A DNA stretch of 64,000 nt from Micromonospora chersina (GTDB lineage: Bacteria > Actinomycetota > Actinomycetes > Mycobacteriales > Micromonosporaceae): positions 4,836,001-4,900,000 of the forward strand of contig NZ_FMIB01000002.1 in assembly GCF_900091475.1 (NCBI RefSeq), read 5' to 3'. The position numbers and the translations under genes were made by a program. Of this stretch, positions 26,783-35,211 are shown one piece after another (the first letter of the stretch is position 1; every line of letters starts with the position of its first letter). A model generated the notes under the pieces. That model did no database searches, was not told where the DNA came from, and saw only the letters and a list, made by a program, of their open reading frames with translations.

Positions 26783-26840
26783 GACCGGGGTGTGCTGTGC
26801 CGGGTGTCCGTTCCGAGGGTGGTCGGCGGCACTCTGGCGG

Positions 26841-26982
26841 CGGAATGGTCGGCGGGCCGGGGTCGTTGTATCCCCGTGAACGACCGAGGAAGGCGCCCCG
26901 CCAGGCGGGGTGGTCGGGCCCGGAATGATGGCGGGTCGCCGGTCGTTGTACATGGTCCCGGCGCGACGAAGAGGCCCCGCCC
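26841..26982. repeat. Two imperfect tandem repeat units, 80 bp apart
   Basis: Units start at 26841 and 26921. Each opens with CGGAATG and has GGTCGTTGTA exactly 20 bp from the unit start, then a variable stretch and ends in GCCCCGCC. The conserved blocks keep the same spacing while the sequence between has drifted, which fits repeated binding sites or RNA elements better than a recent duplication. Confidence 0.55.
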
Positions 26983-27092
26983 CGCACGCCGGATGATCCC
27001 CCAAGACTTTCCCCTTTTGAGCGCCTGACGGTGCTTGCGCACACGCTGACCCCCATCGGCGTGGTGCGCCAACCCCCAAGGAGCTTTCCCCC

Positions 27093-27638
27093 ATGAACAC
27101 GATGCTGCGTAAGAGCGTTCTCGGTATTGCTGGTCTGGCCTTCACCGGTGGTGTCTTCGCCGGTCCGATCGCCGCTCACGCCGCGGAGCCGGTGAGCACC
27201 ACCAAGCCGGTGGCCGTGTCGGTGCAGGGTGCGCAGTCGAAGATCGACCTGAACGACGAGCAGACCGCCAACGCCAAGGCGATCATCGCCGCCACGAAGA
27301 AGGCCGGTCTGCCGGAGCGGGCGGCGGTCATCTCGATCGCCACCAGCCTGCAGGAGTCGAAGCTGGAGAACCTGGGTCACCTCGGCGACCGCAACGACCA
27401 TGACTCGCTGGGCCTGTTCCAGCAGCGCCCGAGCTCGGGTTGGGGCACGCCGGAGCAGATCACCGACCCGGAGTACTCCACCCTCGCCTTCCTGAAGGGT
27501 CTGAAGCAGGTCGACGGGTGGCAGGACATGCCGCTGACCGAGGCCGCCCAGACCGTGCAGGTCTCGGCCTACCCGGATGCGTACGCGCAGTGGGAGCAGC
27601 AGGCCGCCGACATCGTCGCCCACAACTGGAACAGCTGA
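27093..27638 (+). CDS. Small exported protein with lysozyme/transglycosylase-like domain
   Basis: 181 residues. Signal peptide (MNTMLRKSVLGIAGLAFTGG..., cleavage near AHAAE at about 31-32). The mature part has the helical motif AAVISIATSLQESKLENL, then DHDSLGLFQQRPSSGWGTPEQI and PDAYAQWEQQA, which I know from many actinobacterial exported proteins and from cell-wall hydrolases of phage type; the Glu in LQESKL is at the position of the catalytic Glu of goose-type or Slt lysozymes. So it probably binds or cleaves peptidoglycan, but catalysis is not proven. AAGGAG lies 9 nt before the ATG. A terminator follows. Confidence 0.75.
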   Translation: MNTMLRKSVLGIAGLAFTGGVFAGPIAAHAAEPVSTTKPVAVSVQGAQSKIDLNDEQTANAKAIIAATKKAGLPERAAVISIATSLQESKLENLGHLGDRNDHDSLGLFQQRPSSGWGTPEQITDPEYSTLAFLKGLKQVDGWQDMPLTEAAQTVQVSAYPDAYAQWEQQAADIVAHNWNS

Positions 27639-27643
27639 CATCA

Positions 27644-27678
27644 CGAAGGCCGGCACCCCGAGCGGGTGCCGGCCTTCG
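27644..27678. terminator. Bidirectional terminator hairpin
   Basis: Perfect 15-bp stem CGAAGGCCGGCACCC / GGGTGCCGGCCTTCG with a 5-nt loop, 5 bp after the stop of the exported protein gene and 17 bp from the convergent reductase gene end. Confidence 0.85.
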
Positions 27679-27694
27679 GCGTACAGGACGTGAG

Positions 27695-28348
27695 TCAGCG
27701 GACGACCTTGATGTTGAACAGGGCGGTGCCGAGTCCCCCGTACAGGCGCAGCCAGAGCGGTAGCAGCATCTCGGTGCCCCGGGCGGTGGTGATGTCGCCC
27801 AGGTCGATCACGTCGGTGTGGCCGAAGCTGGTGAGAAGCTCGGTGACCACCTTCTTGGCCTCCGCGTCGTCGCCGGAGACGAAGACGGTGTGGTCCCCGT
27901 CGGCGAGCTGCCGGGGGTGGGTCATCAGGTCGGCGGTCAGGGTGTTGAGCGCCTTCACCACCCGGGTACGCGGGAACGCCCGCTGGATCCGCTCGCCCAA
28001 CGAGTCGTCGTTGAGCACGGACAGGGTGGGCGGGAAGCCCTTGCTGAAGTCGAGCGGGTTGGCGATGTCGAGCAGGACCTTGCCGGCCAGGTTCTCCTCG
28101 CCCGCGGCGGTCAGCGCGGGGAGGGCGCCGTCGCCACTCGTCGCGTTCACCACCAGCTCGGCGTCGGCGGTGGCGTCGGCATGAGCGGCCAGGTCGACGC
28201 CGGTGTGGGCGGTGGCCCAGTCGGCCCAGTCGCCCGCCCGGGTGGCCGCCACGTCGCGGGTGCCCACGGTGACATCGTGCCCCAGCTCGGCCGCGCGCGC
28301 GGCGATCGCCCGACCCACCATGCCGGTGCCCAGTACTGCGATGCGCAT
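27695..28348 (-). CDS. F420-dependent NADP reductase-like oxidoreductase
   Basis: 217 residues. The N-terminal Rossmann motif is IAVLGTGMVGRAIAARAAELGHDVTVGTRD, where the Thr-Arg after strand 2 favours NADP(H). The DIANPLDFSKGFPPTL and VKALNTL segments are characteristic of the F420-NADP oxidoreductase/NpdG-like family (F420_oxidored domain). It could shuttle hydride between NADPH and F420 or act on another substrate; many actinobacterial paralogues are uncharacterised. Divergent from a TetR gene with operator-like sites between them, so it is a probable target of that regulator. Confidence 0.75.
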   Translation of the reverse strand: MRIAVLGTGMVGRAIAARAAELGHDVTVGTRDVAATRAGDWADWATAHTGVDLAAHADATADAELVVNATSGDGALPALTAAGEENLAGKVLLDIANPLDFSKGFPPTLSVLNDDSLGERIQRAFPRTRVVKALNTLTADLMTHPRQLADGDHTVFVSGDDAEAKKVVTELLTSFGHTDVIDLGDITTARGTEMLLPLWLRLYGGLGTALFNIKVVR

Positions 28349-28413
28349 GTCGAGTCCGTCCTCCGGAGATGGCGCGACGCCGATGCGACGCGCTCGGTGC
28401 GACCGAGACTAAC

Positions 28414-28481
28414 AGACAGGTCTGTCTACCGCGATGCCTCCGGGCGGGCGAGCGCGGCGACCGGGCAGACGTACCGGTCTG
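28414..28481. promoter_or_regulatory. Two TetR-type operator-like sites between divergent genes
   Basis: Site 1 at 28414-28427, AGACAG-GT-CTGTCT; site 2 at 28466-28481, CAGAC-GTACCG-GTCTG. Both have inverted AGAC/GTCT half-sites of the kind TetR proteins bind. Site 2 abuts the TAAGCT -10 box of the TetR gene (28482-28487), so occupancy would block its own transcription; site 1 is nearer the reductase promoter. Confidence 0.6.
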
Positions 28482-28493
28482 TAAGCTGGGCTG

Positions 28494-29066
28494 ATGGCTC
28501 GTACCCCCGCCGGCTCCGCCCGGGAGCGCATCCTGGACACCGCGTTCCGGCTCTTCTACGCGCACGGGCCGCGCGGCGTCGGCGTGGACACGGTGATCGC
28601 CGAGTCGGGCGTCGCCAAGGCCACCCTCTACAAGCACTTCCCCAGCAAGGACGATCTGGTGCTGGCGTACCTGGACAAGGTCGACCAGGCCTGGTTCGGC
28701 GCGCTGCGGGCCGCCGCCCGGGACGCCGGGGACGAACCCCGGGAGCAGCTCGTCGGCATGTTCGACGCGCTCGGCGGCGCCTGCCGGCGGGAGGGTTACC
28801 ACGGCTGTGCGTTCATCAACACCGCCGCCGAGTCACCGGCCGGCAGCCCGGTGCACGCCCGTACCGTCGAGCACAAGAACGTCGTCCGGGCCTGGGTGAC
28901 CGACCTGGCCCGACGGGCCGGGGCGGCCGATCCCGACCTGCTGGCCCGCCAGCTCACCCTGCTGCTCGACGGTGGCCTGGCCGGCGGCGTGCTGGACGCC
29001 GACCCGGCGGTCGCCGAGGCGGCCAAGCGCACCGCCCGCGCCCTGGTCGACGCCGCCATCGGCTGA
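28494..29066 (+). CDS. TetR/AcrR family regulator
   Basis: 190 residues. N-terminal TetR helix-turn-helix RERILDTAFRLFYAHGPRGVGVDTVIAESGVAKATLYKHFPSKDDLV (shown in part) and a helical ligand-binding domain with AFINTAAESPAGSPVH, typical of the TetR_C group seen near oxidoreductases. It has a leaderless-type start: TAAGCT at 28482-28487, ATG 6 nt later. The divergent reductase-like gene and two operator-like palindromes in the gap point to auto-repression and control of that gene. Confidence 0.88.
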   Translation: MARTPAGSARERILDTAFRLFYAHGPRGVGVDTVIAESGVAKATLYKHFPSKDDLVLAYLDKVDQAWFGALRAAARDAGDEPREQLVGMFDALGGACRREGYHGCAFINTAAESPAGSPVHARTVEHKNVVRAWVTDLARRAGAADPDLLARQLTLLLDGGLAGGVLDADPAVAEAAKRTARALVDAAIG

Positions 29067-29178
29067 GCCGCCGCGCTGGCCGACATCGCCGCCGGCTCAG
29101 CCGGTACGGCCCGCCCCTGGTCGCCGCGGCTGCTGGGTCAGCACCGCACCGACGCGGGTGGCGTCGAGCCGGGCCGGG

Positions 29179-29853
29179 TCAGGCCAGCCAGGTGTAGCGG
29201 CGCTCGGGGCGCCCGGCCGCGCCGTACCTGAGGGTCACCTCGGCGCGCCCGCTGCTGGCGTAGTGCTCCAGGTAGCGGCGGGCGCTGACCCGGGAGATGC
29301 CGACCCGGTCGGCGCACTCGCTTGCCGACAGCGTCCCCTCGTGCTCGCGCAGGGCGCGTTCCACCAGCTCGGCGGTCTCCGGACTGAGGCCGCGGGGCAG
29401 GGTCGCCGTGGCGGCCGGCGAGCCGCTGCGGGACAGCACCCGGTCGACGTCCGCCTGGTCGGCGACGACGGCCGCGCGCAGCGCGGTGCGGCGGGCCGCG
29501 TACTGCTCCAGGCGGGTGCGCAGCTCGTCGAAGCCGAACGGCTTGAGCAGGTAGTTGACCGCGCCGTAGCGGACCGCCCGGCGGACCGCCTCCGCCTCCC
29601 GGGCGGCGCTGATCACGAGTACGTCGCAGTCGTGCCGGGCGGCCCGGATCCGGGTCACCACGTCGAGGCCGAACATGTCGGGCAGGTAGAGGTCGAGCAG
29701 GACGAGGTCGGGGCGGAGCCGGTCGACAGCGGCCACCGCCTCCTCGCCGGTGCTGGCGGTGCCGACGACCCGGAAGCCGTCGATCCGCTCGACGAAGCCG
29801 CGGTGGATCCGGGCCACCATGAAGTCGTCGTCGACCACGAGTACGTCGATCAT
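29179..29853 (-). CDS. CitB/DcuR-type response regulator
   Basis: 224 residues. Receiver domain with acidic pocket D8-D9-D10, phospho-acceptor D54 in LLDLYLPDMFG and K in NYLLKPFGFDEL; the C-terminal part (TLSASECADRVGISRVSARRYLEHYASSGRAEVTLRYG, in part) is the CitB/DcuR winged HTH. These regulators act with CitA/DcuS kinases in response to citrate or C4-dicarboxylates. Its ATG overlaps the kinase stop (ATGA). The tct transporter operon is divergent from the kinase-regulator pair, so it is the likely target. Confidence 0.9.
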   Translation of the reverse strand: MIDVLVVDDDFMVARIHRGFVERIDGFRVVGTASTGEEAVAAVDRLRPDLVLLDLYLPDMFGLDVVTRIRAARHDCDVLVISAAREAEAVRRAVRYGAVNYLLKPFGFDELRTRLEQYAARRTALRAAVVADQADVDRVLSRSGSPAATATLPRGLSPETAELVERALREHEGTLSASECADRVGISRVSARRYLEHYASSGRAEVTLRYGAAGRPERRYTWLA

Positions 29854-31496
29854 CGTGCCTCCTGCCCCACGGTCGCGGGCACCGACATCCGCGCGGTGAA
29901 CATCGCGCCCTCGTCGGTGTTGGTCACCGCGACCTCGCCGCCGCGGCGGTGGCAGACCAGCCGGGTCAGTGCGAGGCCGATGCCGCGCTCGCCGCCCTCG
30001 GCCGCCTTGGTGGTGAAGCCGTGGGTGAACACCTCCTGCGCCAGCTCCGGCGCCACCCCGGGGCCTGAGTCGCGGACCACGATCTCCACCGAGGCGGCGT
30101 CCTGGCGCAGCTCGGCCTCGACCCAGGCGGGGCGGTCGGACGTGTGGCCGGCCACCGCCTCGACCGCGTTGTCCAGCAGGTTGCCGAGCACGGTGGCCAC
30201 GTCGGCGGCCAGCTCCGGGGGCAGCCGGTCCAGTCCGGTCCGTTCCGAGACCCGCAGCTCCACCCGGCGTTCGGCGGCGACCGCCGACTTCGCCATGAGC
30301 AGCGCCGCCACGGCCGTGTCGTGGATCCGGCTGGTCACCGTGAGGTCGAGTGAGGCGCGGTGGCGGCTCAGCGCGTCGACGTACCGGACCACCTCGTCGT
30401 GCTCGCCGATCTGGATGAGCCCGGAGATGGTGTGCAACTGGTTGGCGAACTCGTGGGTCTGCGCCCGGAGCAGCTCGGTGGTGCTGCGGAAACCGCCGAT
30501 CTCCTGCTCCAGGCGAGCCAGCTCGGTCCGGTCCCGCAGGGTGGTGACGGAGCCGAGCCGGCGGCCGTCCTTGCGGACCGTCATCCGGTTCATCACCAGC
30601 ACCCGGCCGCCCCGGACCACCACCTGGTCCCGGGCCTCCGGTCCGCTGCCCGCGCCGGCCAGCACGTCCCGCAGCCGGCCGTTGATCCGCAGCTCGGCGA
30701 GGCTGCGGCCGAGGCAGTGTTCGGGCAGGTCGAGCAGCCGCCGGCCGACCGCGTTGACCAGGGTGACCCGGTGCTGCGGGTCGAGCGCGATCACCCCCTC
30801 GGCGATGCCGTGCAGCAGCGCCTCCCGGTGCTCGGCCAGCCCGGCGATCTCGCGGGGCTCCAGGCCGAGGGTCTGCCGCTTGATCCGGCGGGCCAGCAGC
30901 CACGACCCGACAACCCCGAGACCGCAGGCGATGCCCAGATAGGTCAACAGGTACGACGACGCCCCGACCAGCCGCTGGGACCAGGTCGGCGACGCCTCGC
31001 CGACCACCACCACACCGAGGTACCGGCCGAGGTTCTTCTTGGTCTTCGGGTCGTCACCGAGCACCGGCACCTGGGCCACGAGCTGTTGCGACCCGTCGAT
31101 CTCCAGCTCGCCGAACCAGCTCCGGCCCTGCGCCACGTCCGGGTCGCCGAGCCTGACCGGGCTGCCCACCAGCGTCGGGTTCGTCGAGGCGACCACCCGG
31201 CCCCGGGCGTTGGCGACGGTCACCGACGTGACGCCGTACTGGTCGGGGATGCTCTGCACCAGCGGGGCGATCGCCTCGCCGGGTGCCGGTTGGTCGAGCT
31301 GGTCGCGGAGCAGGGGGCTGCCGCCGAGCCGCTCGCCCAGAGCGGCGACGCGGCGACCCTCGACCCGGTTGAAGGTCGCCGCCGACTGCGCCAGCGAGAC
31401 GGCGGCCACCGCCACCAGCACCACGACGATGATCGCGAGCTGGAGGATCAGCAACTGCCCGGCGAGCGTACGGCGCCGGGACGTGACCGCGACCAC
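29850..31496 (-). CDS. CitA/DcuS-type sensor histidine kinase
   Basis: About 548 residues. Layout: membrane segment (about 14-34), extracellular PAS-like (PDC) sensor (about 40-180, with SVTVANARGRVVASTNPTLVG), second membrane segment, cytoplasmic PAS (HRVTLVNAVGRRLLDLPEH), then a SpoOB-type alpha-helical hairpin with phospho-acceptor H348 in AQTHEFANQLHTISG, and HATPase boxes LLDNAVEAV and GGERGIGLALTRLV. Members sense citrate or dicarboxylates outside the cell. The GTG at 31496 is supported by GAGG 5 nt upstream; the frame is open further but without family sequence. Divergent from tctC by about 100 bp. Confidence 0.88.
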   Translation of the reverse strand: MVAVTSRRRTLAGQLLILQLAIIVVVLVAVAAVSLAQSAATFNRVEGRRVAALGERLGGSPLLRDQLDQPAPGEAIAPLVQSIPDQYGVTSVTVANARGRVVASTNPTLVGSPVRLGDPDVAQGRSWFGELEIDGSQQLVAQVPVLGDDPKTKKNLGRYLGVVVVGEASPTWSQRLVGASSYLLTYLGIACGLGVVGSWLLARRIKRQTLGLEPREIAGLAEHREALLHGIAEGVIALDPQHRVTLVNAVGRRLLDLPEHCLGRSLAELRINGRLRDVLAGAGSGPEARDQVVVRGGRVLVMNRMTVRKDGRRLGSVTTLRDRTELARLEQEIGGFRSTTELLRAQTHEFANQLHTISGLIQIGEHDEVVRYVDALSRHRASLDLTVTSRIHDTAVAALLMAKSAVAAERRVELRVSERTGLDRLPPELAADVATVLGNLLDNAVEAVAGHTSDRPAWVEAELRQDAASVEIVVRDSGPGVAPELAQEVFTHGFTTKAAEGGERGIGLALTRLVCHRRGGEVAVTNTDEGAMFTARMSVPATVGQEAR

Positions 31497-31595
31497 AAAG
31501 ACCTCAACTTCCGCTGGTGACACAACGCAGACAAGCTGCCCGGGTGGAGGCCACCATCTTGCCGCTGGACTCATTCGAAACGGAAGAGAAACAAG

Positions 31596-32603
31596 ATGGC
31601 AACTAGGAGAAACGTGCTGGTCATGGGGGTCGCCGCCGCCACGGCGCTGGCCCTGGCTGCCTGTGGCGCCACCGCCGACAAGAACGAGGGCGGCTCCGGC
31701 AACGACGGCAAGCCGGTCAGCGGACTGCGGATCATGGTGCCGAACACCCCCGGCGGCGGATACGACACCACGGCCCGGACCGCCGCGAAGGTGATGGAGG
31801 ACGCCAAGATCGCCACCGGCGTGCAGGTGTTCAACCTGCCCGGCGCGGGCGGCACGGTCGGCCTCCAGCGGACCGTGAACGAGAAGGGCAACGGCAAGCT
31901 GGCCATGCAGATGGGCCTGGGCGTCGTCGGTGCCTCGTACACCTCCAAGTCGGCGGCGACGCTGACCCAGACCACCCCGCTGGCCAAGCTCATCGAGGAG
32001 GCCGGCGCCATCGTGGTGCCGAAGGACTCCCCGTACAAGACCATCAACGACCTGGTCGCGGCGTGGAAGGCCAACCCGAAGGGGATCGCGGTCGGCGGCG
32101 GCTCGTCGCCCGGCGGCCCGGACCACCTGCTGCCCATGCAGCTCGCCAAGACCGTCGGCATCGACCCCAAGCAGGTCAACTTCGTCTCGTACGACGGCGG
32201 CGGCGAGCTGCTGCCGGCCGTGCTCGGCGGCAAGGTGGCCTTCGGCGCCAGCGGCTTCGGCGAGTTCCTCGACCAGGTCGAGGCCGGCCAGATCCGGGTC
32301 CTCGCGGTGACCAGCGAGGCCCCGATCGAGGCGCTCAAGGACGTGCCGACCCTGAAGTCCGCCGGCATCGACCTGGTCTTCACCAACTGGCGGGGCATCG
32401 TGGCGCCCCCCGGCATCAGCGACGCCGACAAGAAGGTCTGGATCGACGTGCTGACCAAGATGCACGACTCGGAGGAGTGGAAGGCCGAGCTGAAGAAGCG
32501 CGGCTGGACCGACGCGTTCCTCACCGGTGACGAGTTCGGCACCTTCCTCACCGAGCAGGACAAGGCCGTGGCAGACGTGCTCAAGCAGCTCGGGTTGGCA
32601 TGA
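31596..32603 (+). CDS. tctC: Tripartite tricarboxylate transporter substrate-binding lipoprotein TctC
   Basis: 335 residues. Lipoprotein signal with lipobox LALAAC (Cys 23). The mature part has the TctC/Bug fold with the family motifs VPNTPGGGYDTTAR, GGSSPGGPDHLL and WRGIVAPPGI. It captures tricarboxylates or similar carboxylic acids outside the membrane for TctAB. First gene of the transporter operon; its stop overlaps the tctB start. A purine-rich stretch (GGAAGAGAAAC) precedes the ATG. Confidence 0.92.
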   Translation: MATRRNVLVMGVAAATALALAACGATADKNEGGSGNDGKPVSGLRIMVPNTPGGGYDTTARTAAKVMEDAKIATGVQVFNLPGAGGTVGLQRTVNEKGNGKLAMQMGLGVVGASYTSKSAATLTQTTPLAKLIEEAGAIVVPKDSPYKTINDLVAAWKANPKGIAVGGGSSPGGPDHLLPMQLAKTVGIDPKQVNFVSYDGGGELLPAVLGGKVAFGASGFGEFLDQVEAGQIRVLAVTSEAPIEALKDVPTLKSAGIDLVFTNWRGIVAPPGISDADKKVWIDVLTKMHDSEEWKAELKKRGWTDAFLTGDEFGTFLTEQDKAVADVLKQLGLA

Positions 32604-33319
32604 GCGGCATGACGACGCGACCGGACCGGGGCGGCGACCTGCCGCCCCGGCCCCCGGTCGTACCGGACATCCCGGCGCAGCCGGGCCCGGAGGCCACCGC
32701 GCCTCCTGAGGCCGCGCCGACACCGCCGGCCACGGCCGACGCGACGGCGACGGGCGCGGAGCGTACGCCCGACGGGCCGGCGACGACGGCCGGAACCGAC
32801 CCGGCGGCAGCCACGGAGGCGGACGCCGTCCGGCACCCGGACCGGGCCCAGTACGGCGTGGTGGCGTTTCTCGCCCTGGTCGGCGCGCTGGTCATCTTCG
32901 ACGCGACAACCCGGATCGGGAGCGCGATCAACACCGCCGACCCGATCGGCCCGAAGCCGGTGCCGATCCTGCTCGGCGTGCTGCTGCTCGTCATCGCGGT
33001 GATCTACGCGGTGGACGTGGCCCGCGGCGGCGCCGGGGAGCCGGAGGCCGGCGAGGACGTCGACCTGAGCCTTCCGATCGACTGGCGCACCGTGCTGCTG
33101 CTTGTCGGCGCGTTCCTGGTCAACGCCGTGCTCATCGACCGGCTCGGCTGGGTGATCAGCGGGACGATCCTCTTCTGGGGTTCGGCCTACGCGCTGGGCA
33201 ACCGGCACTACGTGCGCAACCTGCTGATCGCCGTCGCGCTGTCGTTGATCACGTTCTACACCTTCGCCATCGGGCTGGGCGTCGACCTGCCCGCCGGCGT
33301 GCTGCAAGGGATCCTGTAG
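32600..33319 (+). CDS. tctB: Tripartite tricarboxylate transporter small membrane subunit TctB
   Basis: 239 residues. The first 75 are a proline/alanine/threonine-rich extension (PPRPPVVPDIPAQPGPEATA) not typical of TctB; the rest has four hydrophobic segments with DADPIGPKPVP-like loop (NTADPIGPKPVPILLG) that matches the TctB domain. ATG at 32600 overlaps the tctC stop; the second Met (MTTRPDR) at 32609 is an alternative start. It partners TctA in the membrane. Confidence 0.88.
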   Translation: MSGMTTRPDRGGDLPPRPPVVPDIPAQPGPEATAPPEAAPTPPATADATATGAERTPDGPATTAGTDPAAATEADAVRHPDRAQYGVVAFLALVGALVIFDATTRIGSAINTADPIGPKPVPILLGVLLLVIAVIYAVDVARGGAGEPEAGEDVDLSLPIDWRTVLLLVGAFLVNAVLIDRLGWVISGTILFWGSAYALGNRHYVRNLLIAVALSLITFYTFAIGLGVDLPAGVLQGIL

Positions 33320-34822
33320 ATGGACAACTTCGCCAACCTGCTCGACGGGTTCGCCAACGTACTGACCCCGATGAACCTGCTGTTCGCGCTGATCGGGGTG
33401 ACCATCGGCACCGCCGTGGGCGTGCTGCCCGGCATCGGCCCGGCCATGACCGTGGCGCTGCTCCTGCCGGTCACCTACGGGATGGAGCCGGCCCAGGCGT
33501 TCATCATGTTCGCCGGCATCTTCTACGGCGGCATGTACGGCGGTTCGACCACCTCGATCCTGCTGAACACCCCCGGCGAGTCCTCGTCGGTGGTGACCGC
33601 CATCGAGGGCAACAAGATGGCGAAGGCGGGCCGGGCCGCCCAGGCGCTGGCCACCGCCGCGATCGGGTCGTTCGTCGCCGGCACCATCGCCACCGTGCTG
33701 CTGGTGGTGGTCACGCCGCCGGTCGTGCAGTTCGCGATCAGCCTCGGCGCACCCGACTACTTCGCGCTCATGCTGCTGGCGTTCGTGTCCGTCACCGCGG
33801 TGCTCGGCGCGTCCCGGGTACGCGGCTTCGCCTCGCTGCTGCTCGGCCTGGTGATCGGCGTGATCGGCATCGACCAGTCCGGCCAGCAGCGGCTCACCTT
33901 CGGGCTGCCGCAGCTCGCCGACGGCATCGACGTGGTCGTGGTGGCGGTCGGCATCTTCGCCGTGGGCGAGGCGCTGTGGATCGCCGCGCACCTGCGCCGC
34001 AAGTCCGGCGAGGTGATCCCGGTGGGACAGCCGTGGCTGGGGAAGCAGGACTGGAAGCGGTCCTGGAAGCCGTGGCTGCGCGGCACGGCGTTCGGGTTCC
34101 CGTTCGGCGCGGTGCCGGCGGGCGGGGCGGAGATCCCCACCTTCCTGTCGTACGTCACCGAGAAGAAGCTCACGAAGCACCCGGAGGAGTTCGGCCGGGG
34201 CGCGATCGAGGGCGTCGCCGGGCCGGAGGCCGCGAACAACGCCTCGGCCGCCGGCACGCTGGTGCCGATGCTGGCGATCGGCCTGCCGACCAACGCCACC
34301 GCCGCGGTGATGCTTGCCGCCTTCGAGGGGTACGGCATCCAGCCCGGCCCGCTGCTCTTCACCCGCGAGTCGAGCCTGGTCTGGACGCTGATCGCGAGCC
34401 TGTTCGTGGGCAACCTGCTGCTGCTGGTGCTCAACCTGCCGCTCGCCCCGGCCTGGGCGCGGCTGCTGCGGATCCCGCGCCCCTACCTCTACGCCGGGAT
34501 CCTCTTCTTCGCCTCGATGGGCGCGTACGCGGTCAACGCGCAGCCGTTCGACCTGTACCTGCTGCTCGCCCTCGGCCTGCTCGGCTTCGGCATGCGCCGC
34601 TTCGGGCTGCCGATCCTGCCGCTGATCGTCGGCGTCATCCTCGGCCCGCGTGCCGAGTTGCAGGGCCGGCGCGCGTTGCAGCTCTCCGGCGGTGAGCTGC
34701 ACGGCCTGATCGGCGGCTGGGTGTCCTGGCTGATCTACGCCACGATCGCCGTGGTGCTCCTCTGGCCGCTGATCGGCCGGTTCGTGGTCCGTCCGCTGCG
34801 GGAAAGGGTGGTGACGGCATGA
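33320..34822 (+). CDS. tctA: Tripartite tricarboxylate transporter large membrane subunit TctA
   Basis: 500 residues with about 11-12 membrane segments. The diagnostic TctA N-terminus is complete: [22 protein letters not shown] (in part) and [20 protein letters not shown], and the duplicated motif [20 protein letters not shown] in the second half. It forms the ion-coupled channel for carboxylate uptake. It begins one base after the tctB stop (TAG then ATG), so the genes are co-transcribed. Confidence 0.95.
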   Translation: MDNFANLLDGFANVLTPMNLLFALIGVTIGTAVGVLPGIGPAMTVALLLPVTYGMEPAQAFIMFAGIFYGGMYGGSTTSILLNTPGESSSVVTAIEGNKMAKAGRAAQALATAAIGSFVAGTIATVLLVVVTPPVVQFAISLGAPDYFALMLLAFVSVTAVLGASRVRGFASLLLGLVIGVIGIDQSGQQRLTFGLPQLADGIDVVVVAVGIFAVGEALWIAAHLRRKSGEVIPVGQPWLGKQDWKRSWKPWLRGTAFGFPFGAVPAGGAEIPTFLSYVTEKKLTKHPEEFGRGAIEGVAGPEAANNASAAGTLVPMLAIGLPTNATAAVMLAAFEGYGIQPGPLLFTRESSLVWTLIASLFVGNLLLLVLNLPLAPAWARLLRIPRPYLYAGILFFASMGAYAVNAQPFDLYLLLALGLLGFGMRRFGLPILPLIVGVILGPRAELQGRRALQLSGGELHGLIGGWVSWLIYATIAVVLLWPLIGRFVVRPLRERVVTA

Positions 34823-35211
34823 CGGTGCTGGTGGGGTACGTCCCCTCGCCGCTGGGCGAGGCGGCCCTGCGGGCCGCGATCGAGCAGGCCCGGTTCCGCG
34901 ACGAGCCGGTGCTGGTGGTGAACACCTCGCGCGGCGACGCGTACGTCGACCCGCGGCTCGCTCAGGAGCCCGACCTGGACCGGGTGGTCCGCGAGCTGGT
35001 CGCCGCCGGGGTGCCGCACGACGTCCGGCAGCTCATGCGGGGGCGGGACGCCGCGGAGGAGATCGCCGAGATCGCCGAGACGGAGGACGTGTCGCTGGTC
35101 GTGATCGGCATCCGGCACCGCACCCCGGTCGGCAAGCTGATCATGGGCTCGACCGCGCAGGAGATCCTGCTCCGGGTGCCCTGCCCGGTGCTCGCCGTGA
35201 AGGCCGACTGA
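34819..35211 (+). CDS. Universal stress protein (UspA family)
   Basis: 130 residues, one Usp domain. The C-terminal ATP-binding loop reads [20 protein letters not shown], a G-x2-G-x9-GS type motif, so nucleotide binding is likely. The ATG overlaps the tctA stop. Usp proteins are often appended to tct and other secondary-transporter operons and may adjust the transporter; direct evidence is lacking. Confidence 0.85.
   Translation: MTVLVGYVPSPLGEAALRAAIEQARFRDEPVLVVNTSRGDAYVDPRLAQEPDLDRVVRELVAAGVPHDVRQLMRGRDAAEEIAEIAETEDVSLVVIGIRHRTPVGKLIMGSTAQEILLRVPCPVLAVKAD

Larger units (their letters stand above)
26562..27092. other. 531-bp repeat-rich leader before the exported lysozyme-like gene
   Basis: No credible protein gene. 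Contents in order: a short hairpin GTCCGC/GCGGAC at 26701-26718, a 53-bp near-perfect palindrome at 26730-26782, two related repeat units starting at 26841 and 26921, a hairpin GGTCGTT/AACGACC at 26861-26885, a CCCCGCC/GGCGGGG hairpin at 26896-26910, and an A/T-richer end with CCCTTTTGAG. The ribosome-binding site AAGGAG is 9 nt before ATG 27093. It may be a long structured 5' leader or carry a degraded repetitive element. Confidence 0.6.

Noticed and set aside
26562..27092. Possible c-di-AMP (ydaO-type) riboswitch before the lysozyme-like gene
   Set aside because: Such switches do precede cell-wall genes in actinobacteria, but I could not find their conserved blocks here.
25626..28802. 1058-codon minus-strand open frame opposite senX3/regX3 and the leader region
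   Set aside because: Shadow frame; it contradicts the well-supported plus-strand genes and has no domain.
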